A DNA stretch of 25,714 nucleotides from JBLMZW01 sp050259035. Its GTDB lineage: Bacteria; Bacillota; Syntrophomonadia; Syntrophomonadales; DTU052. Location: NCBI GenBank assembly GCA_050259035.1, contig JBLMZW010000178.1, forward strand, positions 1 through 25,714, read 5' to 3'. Under the pieces are notes generated by a model. It was not told the origin of the DNA and did no database searches. It saw only the letters and a program-made list of their open reading frames with translations. Positions 6,293 to 14,461 of this stretch are shown piece after piece. Every line of letters begins with the position of its first letter. Positions within the stretch are counted from its first letter, which is position 1. A program made the translations under genes and the position numbers.

Positions 6293-8539
6293 GTGAAAGT
6301 AAGTTTTAAGACAGTCATGTTGGTTATCGTCGCTGCGATTATGCTGATTGGGGCCATACCATTAAGCGGGGCTCTGGCGGCAGGTTATACCTGGCAACCG
6401 GTGGGAAATTCAGGTTTTTCAAGTGGAGAAGCCCAGTACATATCGATTGTTTGTGACAGCAGCAATGTCCTGTGGGCTGCATATGCAGATGTTTCAAATG
6501 GCAGTAAAGTCACCGTAAAAAAATTCATTGACAATGAATGGACCACAGTTAAAAATGGCGATAACGAGGCTATTTCGGATGGTGCAGCCACGAATATATC
6601 CCTTGTTGTCGGGAGGGATAATAACCTCTATATCGTTTATACCGATGGAGGGACCACCGTTAAAGTTAAGAAGTACGAGAATAATGCCTGGACAGATTTA
6701 GGGTCCCCAAACCTATCTGAACGATTTGGGGCAATAGCCGTCACCAGCAGCGGCAAAATCTATGCCGTATGTACCCACGATTATAACATGAACGTATACA
6801 CATATGAAGGTGGGACTTGGAACCTAAATTTCGGCCAGGGGGCCAGTGACAGTCTGCATAGTTTTCCAACCGCCGGTATGACCAGCGACGATCGACTATA
6901 CCTTTCATACTGTCGCAGAGGTATACATGTTATAACATATAGCGGAACTGGCATCTATGACTTTGTCGATGGTGTAGGCATCGAAGGGACAGCCCAATAC
7001 GCTAAAATGGCCATAGGTAGTGACAGCCTTCCCCGCATCGCATTTCAAGGTGGACCTGGATTCGGTTATAAAGCTCTCGTAAGACAGTGTACAACAAATT
7101 ATGGGAGCTTTATAGGAGGCTCAGGTGGATTTTCCGCTGGGATTGCCACATACACATCAATTGTTTTAGACAGTAACAACACGCCTTATGTTGCCTATAT
7201 AGATGAAGGCGTTAACAATAAAGCGGTAGTAAAGAAGCATACCAGCACTGGTTGGGTATCGGTCGGACCGGAAGGGATTTCCCCAGGCAGTGCCAACTAC
7301 ACGTCAATCGCAATAGACGGTAATGGGATCATTTATCTCGCCTATCAAGATGGTTCCAATGAGAACCGGATTACGGTTAACCGTCTTACTCAGGCCGCAA
7401 CAGTTACCTTTGAATCAAATGGAGGCGATACAATACTCCCAATGACTGTTGTCGTTAACAGCCTAATTCAAAAGCCAACCACCCCAAACAAAAAGGGATA
7501 TACATTTGACGCCTGGTATGAAGATCCCGAACTAACTACGCCTTTTGATTTTGACAAAACGAGAATCACGGATGATAAAACCCTTTACGCTAAATGGACT
7601 CCGATTAATTACTCTGTTAACGTGGGTTCTTTGACCGGCGGAAGCATCACAGCAGACCCGCAAACCGCTATAATTGGAACTACTATAAACCTCACCATAA
7701 CACCCGGAACCGGTATGCGGTTTAGGCCCAGTACCCTGAAATACTATGACGGAACCGAATATGTACATATTATCGGAAACAGCTTTACTATGCCGGCTGC
7801 CGATATAACGATTACAGGAGACTTTGTTGCCCAGGGCAATTACTTTGACCTGACCCTTGCCACCCCTACCGTAACAGGTTCACTGTATACCGAAGGCTCT
7901 ATAAACATCAGTACCATAGTTTCTAACCTGGGTAACGCGGACTCTCCTAAGTCAACGTTAAGTTTCATCCTGGTAACCGAGTCGGGCAACGTTACGCTCG
8001 GCCAGGGCAAGAGCTTATCAAAGATCAAGCCCGGCAAAGCTAAGACCATTAAATACAAAGCTACACTGCCCTTTGGTCTGCCCAGCGATGTTTACAGCAT
8101 TCGAGTGGTAGTTACTCCGGCTGCCGGAGAAGACGATAACCCCGATAATAACTCGGTCCAACAGGACGTAACCATAGCCGCCCCCGACCTTAGTGTTGAC
8201 TCCGTGACTGTACTGGGCACACTGACCCCTGGAAAATCGACCAACGTCAATGTTGATATCAATAACGCCAATAACGCGCTGGCCAAGAAGTTCAACGTAA
8301 AGTTTTATCTCTCTACCAGTAATGGATTTGACTTTAACAATCCCCCATCCATCTGCCTGGGCACTAAAAAAGTATCTAAACAAGCCCAGGGGACAACGAC
8401 CCTGAAAATGAAAGCAAAAGTACCAAAAGGCTTCGTCTTCGAGCCCGGAACCGATTACTACGTTATTGCTGCAGTTGATAGCGATCGGGTTATCTTCGAA
8501 GACTACGAAAACAACAACTTTAAAAGTGTCAAAATCTGA
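6293..8539 (+). CDS. Secreted protein: propeller-like repeats, InlB-type repeat, two CARDB domains
   Basis: 748 aa from a GTG start with GGGAGGG 6 nt upstream. The N-terminus is a signal peptide: a basic start, a hydrophobic core, and an ALA-A cleavage site around residue 29-30. Residues about 33-367 contain five or so repeats of roughly 50 residues of the type 'ISIVCDSSNVLWAAY...VKKF...W', which suggests a beta-propeller-like exterior domain. Residues 368-440 match the InlB/Listeria-Bacteroides repeat (FESNGG ... GYTFDAWY ... LYAKW). Residues about 516-628 and 630-748 are two CARDB-like Ig-fold domains, each with a 'DDNPDNNS' or 'EDYENNN' turn near its end. There is no LPXTG motif, S-layer homology domain or C-terminal helix, so it is probably released or held non-covalently. 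A role in adhesion or surface binding is inferred from domain types only. Confidence 0.8.
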   Translation: MKVSFKTVMLVIVAAIMLIGAIPLSGALAAGYTWQPVGNSGFSSGEAQYISIVCDSSNVLWAAYADVSNGSKVTVKKFIDNEWTTVKNGDNEAISDGAATNISLVVGRDNNLYIVYTDGGTTVKVKKYENNAWTDLGSPNLSERFGAIAVTSSGKIYAVCTHDYNMNVYTYEGGTWNLNFGQGASDSLHSFPTAGMTSDDRLYLSYCRRGIHVITYSGTGIYDFVDGVGIEGTAQYAKMAIGSDSLPRIAFQGGPGFGYKALVRQCTTNYGSFIGGSGGFSAGIATYTSIVLDSNNTPYVAYIDEGVNNKAVVKKHTSTGWVSVGPEGISPGSANYTSIAIDGNGIIYLAYQDGSNENRITVNRLTQAATVTFESNGGDTILPMTVVVNSLIQKPTTPNKKGYTFDAWYEDPELTTPFDFDKTRITDDKTLYAKWTPINYSVNVGSLTGGSITADPQTAIIGTTINLTITPGTGMRFRPSTLKYYDGTEYVHIIGNSFTMPAADITITGDFVAQGNYFDLTLATPTVTGSLYTEGSINISTIVSNLGNADSPKSTLSFILVTESGNVTLGQGKSLSKIKPGKAKTIKYKATLPFGLPSDVYSIRVVVTPAAGEDDNPDNNSVQQDVTIAAPDLSVDSVTVLGTLTPGKSTNVNVDINNANNALAKKFNVKFYLSTSNGFDFNNPPSICLGTKKVSKQAQGTTTLKMKAKVPKGFVFEPGTDYYVIAAVDSDRVIFEDYENNNFKSVKI

Positions 8540-8610
8540 GTCTGAAAAGTATTAATAACTTGGCCCATTAAATTAAGACCGGACGGCATAGGGTGTGCAC
8601 CACCTGCCGC

Positions 8611-8685
8611 CACTATCACAAACGTAGTGTTGGCAGGTTACTCGCCGCTCTGGTGTTGCTGGCGAGAAAACCAGGAACGAGTTGG
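8611..8685 (+). repeat. Dispersed repeat, copy 1 (homologous to 22651-22739)
   Basis: The first 38 nt (8611-8648) match the reverse complement of 22702-22739 with only a few mismatches; shared blocks include CACTATCAC, GTAGTGTTG and AGGTTAC. The next block (8652-8685) matches the reverse complement of 22651-22684, with GTTGC, GGCGAG, ACCAGGA and CGAGT in common. The two copies differ by a 14-nt length change in the middle. It fills most of the 295-nt gap between the secreted protein and flagellin-like genes, where I see no gene. Confidence 0.7.
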
Positions 8686-8834
8686 ATATGGCCAGCCTTT
8701 TAACTCATTCGTATAATTGCCAGGATGTGTTATTATTAGATTGGTAGTGTTTTTATTACTAGTTAATTACAGATAACTTCATCTGATTTAAACGGTCCAT
8801 GGATGGAACAAATTGATCAAGGAGGATTATTTCT

Positions 8835-9686
8835 TTGAATGTAACACCCGTATCCTCTGCTGCCATCAGCCAAAGTTATAATTCTTTTGTCCGTAGAACC
8901 GCGGAGGCACCCGAGAACAATATGGCTGTTATAGGATCTTCTTCTGGCGCAGATACATTCAGTAACACAGGTCTTTCGAATCCGACCGACCATTTGGTTG
9001 ATGTCTCCAAGGACCTGCAAAGTAAATTAACGTGGATTCAGCAAGCTGATAAGAATTTGGGCGAAGTTACATCCCGGCTTGGCGAGGTTCGAAATCTAAT
9101 TGTTCAGGCAATGGACGATGACTGTAGTGATGCCGACCGTCTTGACATACAAAAAGAAATTTCAAAATTGACCAATGAAATCAACCAATATGCCTTATCT
9201 TCCGTAAATGATTTTAAAACCTCCTTTAATATAAAAATGAATAAACAGTACGGTGGAGATTTTATTAGTGATGCGCAGGTAAACGAGTTTATCGATTTGA
9301 GTGACGTTGTACTAAAAGACTCAATAATTAAGTTAGAACCTATTTCCGAAAAGAAGCGAATTAGGTCTATTGGTGATATAGATGTTACCACCCGAGAACT
9401 GGCCAGCCAGTCTATCGGAATTCTTGATGAGGCAATTACAGGCGTTTCACGACAACGGGCTTCTATCGGGGCCAGTATAAACAGCTTGGAACATAGAATA
9501 AACAGTCTTTCCGATACAATCTTAAACCTAACAGCTGCGGAGTCACAGATTAGAGATGCTGATATGGCTCAAGAAGCCTGTAACTATATCAAATACTCAT
9601 TACAATCAAAGATTGGTTTAGCTATACTGACTCAAGCCCAGCAACGACCGTACATGTTATTAAAACTCATGAAGGCTATGTGGTAA
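8835..9686 (+). CDS. Divergent flagellin-like protein
   Basis: 283 aa from a TTG start, with AAGGAGG at 8819-8825 and a 9-nt spacer. The C-terminal 80 residues are clearly flagellin: 'VSRQRASIGASINSLEHRI' (204-222) followed by 'NLTAAESQIRDADMAQEA' (231-248) and a 'LTQAQQ' stretch. Residues about 60-128 resemble the flagellin N-terminal helix (RLGEVRNLIVQAMDD ... DIQKEISKLTNEI). The extreme N-terminus lacks the usual 'INxNxxALN ... SGLRINxAxDDAAGLA' signature, and the end reads 'RPYMLLKLMKAMW' instead of the usual QPQxxLxLL. The variable domain is small. No other flagellar gene is nearby. It could be a minor filament subunit, a specialised paralogue or a decaying gene. The family is secure, the role is not. 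Confidence 0.75.
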   Translation: MNVTPVSSAAISQSYNSFVRRTAEAPENNMAVIGSSSGADTFSNTGLSNPTDHLVDVSKDLQSKLTWIQQADKNLGEVTSRLGEVRNLIVQAMDDDCSDADRLDIQKEISKLTNEINQYALSSVNDFKTSFNIKMNKQYGGDFISDAQVNEFIDLSDVVLKDSIIKLEPISEKKRIRSIGDIDVTTRELASQSIGILDEAITGVSRQRASIGASINSLEHRINSLSDTILNLTAAESQIRDADMAQEACNYIKYSLQSKIGLAILTQAQQRPYMLLKLMKAMW

Positions 9687-9720
9687 TAGAAGGGCTTGGC
9701 TTCACTAATTCGTGACCTCC

Positions 9721-9762
9721 ATAAAAATAACAAGACCAGATAATGGCAACCCCCATTTCTGG
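9721..9762 (-). terminator. Intrinsic terminator of the M2 peptidase gene
   Basis: An imperfect stem of about 10 bp (CCAGA 9736-9740 with TCTGG 9758-9762, extended by ATGG/CCAT) runs on the minus strand into a T-rich tract (9733-9721). It lies 35 nt past the stop codon of the minus-strand peptidase gene. Confidence 0.65.
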
Positions 9763-9796
9763 CCTCGCGACTTATCCACTTCATGTGTTCTCTGGG

Positions 9797-11473
9797 CTAC
9801 TGGGCGAATTCTTGGGAGTAATATTTGGCTGTTAACGCCTCACCGGTAGACCTTTTCACTAATTCATCCCACGGGTAGCGGTCCCCAGGCTCAAAAACTT
9901 CCTTCTTCAGATATTCACCTATCCGGGGATCGCTGTTGTAATCCCCATCCGGTGCCAATACCCTGGTCCTGATGTGGTGTGACAGCTGTGATGCGTACAG
10001 ATCTGCGATCAAGTAGTTGTGGTAATAAGCCGGGGCTGTTGCTATGTGTATTTTGGCCGCCCAGTCCGGCTGATCGCGGCCCTCAGGCATCTTTACTAAC
10101 TGGTATTGTTCCACCAGGTTCCACCACAATTTATTTAGATCCTGATCGGGGTTTTCGTACATACTTTTCTCGAAACGATACATCACCTGCGACCAGCGGC
10201 TGAACACCAGGGCGTCAGCCCGGCTTTGTTTCTGGCACGCCTCCTGTATCCGGGTTTGCTCTTCGGGTCTTAGCCCAGTCATTTCGCCCATCCACACCGG
10301 ATCGGAATCCAGACGGCCAAACATCATGGCTACAGCCTCAGTGGTCATAGTATGAGCCGGTTCTCTAAGCAGCCATGGAAGGTCACGGTCAATATACTTG
10401 AAGTAAGCTGCATGGCCGAATTCATGCAACATAGTATCCATCCAATAAGAATTCGGTTTTACATTAGCAACTACACGGGTGTCCCCGTTCCGATCAATAT
10501 CTGTGCAATAGGCATGCTGATTCTTGCCCGGCTTTTCGTATAGGTCGCTTTTCTTCATCAGATCATTAATCGGCATACCCAATCCAGCGTAAAACTTTCT
10601 AGTAACCGCTGGCAGGTTTTGATCCGCATAATATTGGTCCAGATCAATATCGGTTAGTTGGGGTGCTTCCTGGAAGAAGGGATCGGTATAATGCCATGGT
10701 TTTAAATCGTCCTGGCTAACTCCATACCGTTCCGCCAGCACCTTGTCCATATCCGCCTTTTCTTTGGCATAAGCGTCCCCAGTCAGCCGATCCAACTCGT
10801 CAAATAAAGTCTCAACCTCATCCGGGTCCTGTTCAGCCAGGCGCAATTGCATCTCGTGATAGTTTTTAAAACCAAGATCCCGGGCGGTTTTATTCCGCAT
10901 TTTAACAAGTTTCAGGACATCCCCCGCTACCTCCTGGCCAATCTGTTTGCTGCCCAACCAGGCCTCTTCGAGTTCTTGATTATTGTTAGATGTTTTTAGG
11001 ACTTCCTTTAACTCGTTGTCAGTTAGTTTTCGCCCCCCAACATCTGCCCGGTAGGTGGAAAAGGTCTGTTCCACCTTATTTTGAAGGCGAGTAATAGCTT
11101 CCATCTTCTGCGGGTCTACTTGATTACCAAGGTAGGCCAGATACAGAAGATCCAATTGACGCTTTAATAAGGGATCCTTAATAGACTTAGACTCATTAAA
11201 GGCCTTAAGCTCATCAAAATCCTCTTTATCGGCATATATTCGATCCAGTTTAATTTCAAGATCTATTACCTTTTCATAATCCTCATCATTGCCAGATATT
11301 GAGGCATTAAAATAAGCCAGGTTGCATTCACGGGATAAATCCCGCACCCTGGCTTCATGCTCTTTAAGAAATCTTTTAAACTGAGAGGTCTCGCTCGGAT
11401 TCCTGGCAGCCACCGCCGCAACCACCCCCACTACCAGCACTAGAATAGCGATTATGTATTTCCAGTTCTTCAT
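9797..11473 (-). CDS. Membrane-anchored M2-type (ACE-like) zinc metallopeptidase
   Basis: 558 aa. The zinc site is H350-E351-F-G-H354 with a third ligand E379 in TTEA. The stretch around it (HEFGHAAYFKY...DLPWLLREPAH) matches angiotensin-converting-enzyme-type peptidyl dipeptidases better than thimet/PepF (M3) enzymes, though the two families are related. The first ~23 residues are one hydrophobic segment (IIAILVLVVGVVAAVAA) with no lipobox, so the enzyme is anchored or secreted and its catalytic domain faces outward. Expected role: trimming extracytoplasmic peptides. ATG start with GGGGGA just upstream. It is a single-gene unit with its own terminator. It is not clearly linked to the neighbouring flagellin-like or partner-switch genes. 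Confidence 0.8.
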   Translation of the reverse strand: MKNWKYIIAILVLVVGVVAAVAARNPSETSQFKRFLKEHEARVRDLSRECNLAYFNASISGNDEDYEKVIDLEIKLDRIYADKEDFDELKAFNESKSIKDPLLKRQLDLLYLAYLGNQVDPQKMEAITRLQNKVEQTFSTYRADVGGRKLTDNELKEVLKTSNNNQELEEAWLGSKQIGQEVAGDVLKLVKMRNKTARDLGFKNYHEMQLRLAEQDPDEVETLFDELDRLTGDAYAKEKADMDKVLAERYGVSQDDLKPWHYTDPFFQEAPQLTDIDLDQYYADQNLPAVTRKFYAGLGMPINDLMKKSDLYEKPGKNQHAYCTDIDRNGDTRVVANVKPNSYWMDTMLHEFGHAAYFKYIDRDLPWLLREPAHTMTTEAVAMMFGRLDSDPVWMGEMTGLRPEEQTRIQEACQKQSRADALVFSRWSQVMYRFEKSMYENPDQDLNKLWWNLVEQYQLVKMPEGRDQPDWAAKIHIATAPAYYHNYLIADLYASQLSHHIRTRVLAPDGDYNSDPRIGEYLKKEVFEPGDRYPWDELVKRSTGEALTAKYYSQEFAQ

Positions 11474-11567
11474 GCCGTTCCCCCACTCGATTTCATTCTG
11501 TAATCTTTACGCGTAATAATAAGCTATATATGCTTAGTGTTTTCGGGAACGTCACTGTATGGGCAGC

Positions 11568-11984
11568 TTATTGCAGATAGACGACCAGAGTCAGACGGTT
11601 GCATCCGTTTTCCCTGGAATAATGAACTTCGTCCATCACCCGGCGAAGAAGAAATACTCCCAGACCACCTACCCGGCGGTCTTCGATTTCCGCTTTGATA
11701 TCTGGCTCATCCATTTTTAAAGGATCAAAGGGAACGCCTTCGTCCTCTAATTCCACTATGAAACGACCTTCGTTTTTAGTCACCCTTACCAAAACATGTC
11801 CGGGAGGTTTCTCGTAAGCATAGCTGCAGATGTTCATAGCGGCCTCTTCCACCGCCAGCTCCACCTGCATGATTCTTTTGGGGTGAACTTCAGATACTAC
11901 AGCCAGTCCGGAAACATACTCTACGATTTCCCCTACTCTTTCCACACTGGCCTCGAAAGTCCGTTCCTCACTAGATCCGGACAT
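11568..11984 (-). CDS. RsbW/SpoIIAB-type anti-sigma serine kinase
   Basis: 138 aa GHKL-fold ATP-binding protein. The N box is VEEAAMNICSYAY (45-57, E47 and N51), the G1 box is DEGVPFDP (81-88), and the G2 glycine loop GGLG is at 106-109. Such kinases bind a sigma factor or other target and phosphorylate an STAS antagonist. The STAS gene lies directly upstream and ends 1 nt before this ATG; the poly-purine ribosome binding site AAAGGGGGG sits inside its last codons, so translation is probably coupled. No sigma factor or PP2C phosphatase gene is adjacent, so the target is unknown. It resembles stand-alone RsbW-like pairs rather than the spoIIA operon. Confidence 0.88.
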   Translation of the reverse strand: MSGSSEERTFEASVERVGEIVEYVSGLAVVSEVHPKRIMQVELAVEEAAMNICSYAYEKPPGHVLVRVTKNEGRFIVELEDEGVPFDPLKMDEPDIKAEIEDRRVGGLGVFLLRRVMDEVHYSRENGCNRLTLVVYLQ

Positions 11985-11985
11985 T

Positions 11986-12321
11986 CTAAGCCCCCCCTTT
12001 CATTGCCTCTTCTATATCAGTATAAATAGGAAGAATGCTATCGAAACCTGCCATGCAGATTACCTCTTTGACCATTTCCGAGAGTTGGCACAGTAACAGG
12101 TTGCCGCCAGCCCCTTTAAGTTTCTTCGCAGTTATTAATAAACTGCGCAATCCCGCGCTGCTTATATACTCCAGACCAGTCAGGTCCAGAATCATATTTG
12201 TTGTTCCGCTTTCGATCCATCCCCCTGCCTCTTTTTCAAAATTCGGAGCGGTTACTGTGTCCATCCGTCCCTGAACCGTAACCACCATATAACCTCTATC
12301 TTCCCGTCCATCAATCTTCAC
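11986..12321 (-). CDS. STAS-domain anti-sigma factor antagonist (RsbV/SpoIIAA type)
   Basis: 111 aa covering one complete STAS domain. The phosphorylation loop reads EYISSAGLRSL; by alignment with SpoIIAA the phosphoacceptor is S55. When unphosphorylated, it should bind the kinase encoded immediately downstream and release that kinase's target. The start is GTG (12319-12321), with AAGGAGGG about 10 nt upstream. The last codons carry the next gene's ribosome binding site. The gap upstream (12322-12609) has no gene apart from the terminator of the next minus-strand unit. Confidence 0.88.
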   Translation of the reverse strand: MKIDGREDRGYMVVTVQGRMDTVTAPNFEKEAGGWIESGTTNMILDLTGLEYISSAGLRSLLITAKKLKGAGGNLLLCQLSEMVKEVICMAGFDSILPIYTDIEEAMKGGA

Positions 12322-12535
12322 CAGAGATAACCCTCCTTTTTATCTGCACTAGTTTTGCATTATGGGCATTTCGACAGACCACCCCGTTTTCCCTTCAAGT
12401 AAAGTAATGAAGCTTAAGAAAATACCTACATCCTGAGGTGATAAGGGATGCCTTGCCCTATACCGGGAGCAAATCGAGCCCGAATACAATAACGATGTAC
12501 CGAATCAACCAACCATTCTCAAACCCCTTTCAATG

Positions 12536-12570
12536 GAAAAACCCGAAGCAACCTTGGCTGTCGGGTTTTC
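12536..12570 (-). terminator. Terminator of RDD gene copy 1 (both orientations possible)
   Basis: ACCCGA (12541-12546) pairs with TCGGGT (12561-12566), flanked by an A/T tract on each side. It lies 44 nt past the minus-strand RDD gene. The same sequence, with small changes, follows RDD copy 2 at 13514-13546. Confidence 0.65.
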
Positions 12571-12609
12571 GAATGCCATAATATGATAGAATATATTGCG
12601 GCGTAAATT

Positions 12610-13158
12610 TTATTGGGCTTTATTAACCACCAGGGTTTTAGCGATTAAGTCATGCAGGGCCTGTTTCTTCTCAGTAAAACCAGCCATAATATACCCGATA
12701 AGCAGGATTATTGTAGATATTATCTTGGACCAGTACCGCCCGTTGGCCCGGCCAAACGTAATCCGATTTCCATAAAGATCGGTAACCTTAATACCGAGGG
12801 CCATTTTCCCCAGGGTTGCCTGGGCAGTCGAACTTTCCATGAGGGTGTAATACAACCAGTTTAATACCAGACCCGCGAAACTCGCGACTGAACTTATAGA
12901 CTCTTCACTACTCCCTGAGACTCCCATTGATCCACCGATTATTCCGCCCACTATTCCTCCGGCTATCGCCAAAATAATTCCATCAATCAAAGCTGCCGCA
13001 AATCGTTTCCAGAATCCGGCATAGGTTACGTCATTCAACTGGATAACCTCTGGGCTGCCGTCCCAAACCGGTGCCGGTGCCGGGGCCAGGGAAGACCCAC
13101 AACTAATACAATACAAGGCATCTTCTTGGTTATGCATTCCACACTTCGAGCAAAACAA
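12610..13158 (-). CDS. Zinc-ribbon RDD-family membrane protein, copy 1
   Basis: 182 aa from a TTG start (13156-13158), with AAGGAGG at 13168-13174 and a 9-nt spacer. It opens with a zinc ribbon C3-x2-C6 ... C17-x2-C20, then a short Ala/Pro linker. The RDD domain begins at about residue 46 (YAGFWKRFAAALID, R52 and D59) and has three hydrophobic segments. The conserved middle reads GKMALGIKVTD and the end TEKKQALHDLIAKTLVV. RDD proteins are small membrane proteins, some proposed as Na+/H+ exchangers or transport accessories; the function here is unknown. It is a close paralogue of the gene at 13591-14244. Both encode the same first nine residues (MFCSKCGMH) and nearly the same final 45, which indicates tandem duplication. 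Confidence 0.85.
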   Translation of the reverse strand: MFCSKCGMHNQEDALYCISCGSSLAPAPAPVWDGSPEVIQLNDVTYAGFWKRFAAALIDGIILAIAGGIVGGIIGGSMGVSGSSEESISSVASFAGLVLNWLYYTLMESSTAQATLGKMALGIKVTDLYGNRITFGRANGRYWSKIISTIILLIGYIMAGFTEKKQALHDLIAKTLVVNKAQ

Positions 13159-13320
13159 GCCAGTCTACCTCCTTAAACTACTCTATCGATTCCTGCGCAT
13201 TCTACTCCCCTACTTAGATATCCAATTCTTTTATCTGGCTCAAAACTCATGAATTCTTGATTAATTGTCTAATATTCTCCCCTTCCTTAATTCATAACTT
13301 ACTCGGCTTTTAAACTGCAC

Positions 13321-13365
13321 TTCTACAAATTATGACTTGATTCCTGTATGGAGACGAATTTTTTT
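13321..13365 (-). repeat. Duplicated upstream block of RDD copy 1
   Basis: Pairs with 14336-14379. Shared pieces are TTCTACAAA, ATTCCTGTATG and AGACG followed by a run of T. It sits 163-207 nt before the start of RDD copy 1 and 92-135 nt before copy 2, so it probably carries a shared promoter or regulatory site carried along in the duplication. Confidence 0.6.
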
Positions 13366-13513
13366 AACGCCGAGGCACCCTTGCCATAGGGATGATTGAA
13401 CCCTATATATTTGAGAAAGCCATTAACCCTAATATAGAATTGCATCAGACTACAAATGTATCTTTCCCTGACTTTTATTGAATTCGGGAGCCTAAAACTC
13501 TTTTAAACTAAAC

Positions 13514-13546
13514 AACCCGAAGCAAACCTTTATGGCTGATCGGGTT
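13514..13546 (-). terminator. Terminator of RDD gene copy 2
   Basis: AACCCGA (13514-13520) pairs with TCGGGTT (13540-13546). The loop retains the AGCAA...GGCTG sequence of the terminator behind copy 1 at 12541-12566, so the terminator was duplicated with the gene. Confidence 0.6.
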
Positions 13547-13590
13547 TAAGATTCTGCAGATTAAGTAGGTAACCAAACGTTCCAATACTG

Positions 13591-14244
13591 TTATTGCTTT
13601 TGATTAATTACCAGGGTTTTCGCGATTAAGTCATGCAAGGCCTGTTTCTTCTCGGTAAAACCAGCCATAATATACCCGATAAGCAGGATTATTGTGGATA
13701 TTAACTTAGACCAGTACCGCCCGTTGGCCCGGGCAAAGCTGATCTGGTTTCCTTCAAGATCTGTCACTTTAATGCCAAGGGCCATTTTTCCGGGGGTCGC
13801 CTGGAAAGTTGAACTTTCCATCAGGGTGAAATACAACCAATATATTACTAGAGTAATAAGGTCAAAGGGCGTAAAATCTTCACTATTGTTAGGCATCCAG
13901 GTTGAATCAGGCGAACCGTCAATTGCAATTCCTGCAATTACCCCGATTATCGCTGTAGATATCTTCAAGAAAAATCCATCAATCAGAGCAGCCGCGAACC
14001 GTTTCCAAAAGCCAGCATAAGTTACTTCATAATATTGAACAGCCTCAGGGGGGCCATACCTTACCGTTTCCGGAGTCAGTTCCGGAATCACTTCTGGAGC
14101 CGATTCCGAAGTCAATTCCTGAGTCAGTTCCTGAGTCAGTTCGGGAGTCAGTTCGGGAGCCGGTTCCGGAACCAACGAAGACCCGCAGCTGATACAACAA
14201 GTCGCCCCTTCCCGGTTATGCATTCCGCACTTAGAACAAAACAA
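13591..14244 (-). CDS. Zinc-ribbon RDD-family membrane protein, copy 2 (long repeat linker)
   Basis: 217 aa from a TTG start (14242-14244), with AAGGGGGG about 6 nt upstream. The layout matches copy 1: zinc ribbon (C3, C6, C17, C20), linker, RDD domain (R82, D89) and three membrane segments, ending TEKKQALHDLIAKTLV. The difference is the linker (about 26-65), extended by short repeats of the type PELT, QELT and PEVI. These are encoded by tandem 12-nt units, giving an acidic flexible arm between ribbon and membrane. The core and C-terminus are almost identical to copy 1, while the middle loop differs. Function unknown; the two may form a hetero-oligomer or have split roles after duplication. 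Confidence 0.85.
   Translation of the reverse strand: MFCSKCGMHNREGATCCISCGSSLVPEPAPELTPELTQELTQELTSESAPEVIPELTPETVRYGPPEAVQYYEVTYAGFWKRFAAALIDGFFLKISTAIIGVIAGIAIDGSPDSTWMPNNSEDFTPFDLITLVIYWLYFTLMESSTFQATPGKMALGIKVTDLEGNQISFARANGRYWSKLISTIILLIGYIMAGFTEKKQALHDLIAKTLVINQKQ
14065..14170 (-). repeat. Tandem 12-nt repeats coding the RDD copy 2 linker
   Basis: Imperfect repeats of a 12-nt unit resembling GAGTCAGTTCCT (plus strand) run through this stretch, with variants such as GAGTCAGTTCGG. They are in frame and encode repeated (P/Q)ELT. They are absent from RDD copy 1. Slippage expansion after the duplication is the simplest explanation. Confidence 0.75.
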
Positions 14245-14335
14245 ATAATCCCCCCCTTAGTACGAAGATCTTCAAGAATAATTGCTTTTCGGTCTAACGT
14301 TACCTATATGGCACTATTCGTCTTGTTTACCGTTT

Positions 14336-14379
14336 TTCTACAAAATATGTTGAGATTCCTGTATGAAGACGTATTTTTT
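14336..14379 (-). repeat. Duplicated upstream block of RDD copy 2
   Basis: The second copy of the block at 13321-13365, with about 80 percent identity by eye. It lies in the 217-nt gap between RDD copy 2 and the divergent MATE gene, where no other gene is seen. Confidence 0.6.
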
Positions 14380-14461
14380 GATTTGGTTTCTCAGACTGGA
14401 AATTTAGTTCTGTATCCTATAGAATTGAATGACCTGTATATGCGGAGGCTCTGGAATAATC

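Larger units (their letters stand above)
13159..13590. other. Gene-free spacer between the two RDD paralogues
   Basis: 432 nt with no supportable gene. It holds the AGGAGG of RDD copy 1, a 45-nt block (13321-13365) also found upstream of copy 2, and the terminator of copy 2 (13514-13546). The rest is AT-rich with nothing recognised. Confidence 0.6.

Noticed and set aside
8018..8383. Minus-strand 121-codon frame in the secreted protein gene
   Set aside because: It is antisense to well-defined CARDB domains and has no start signal.
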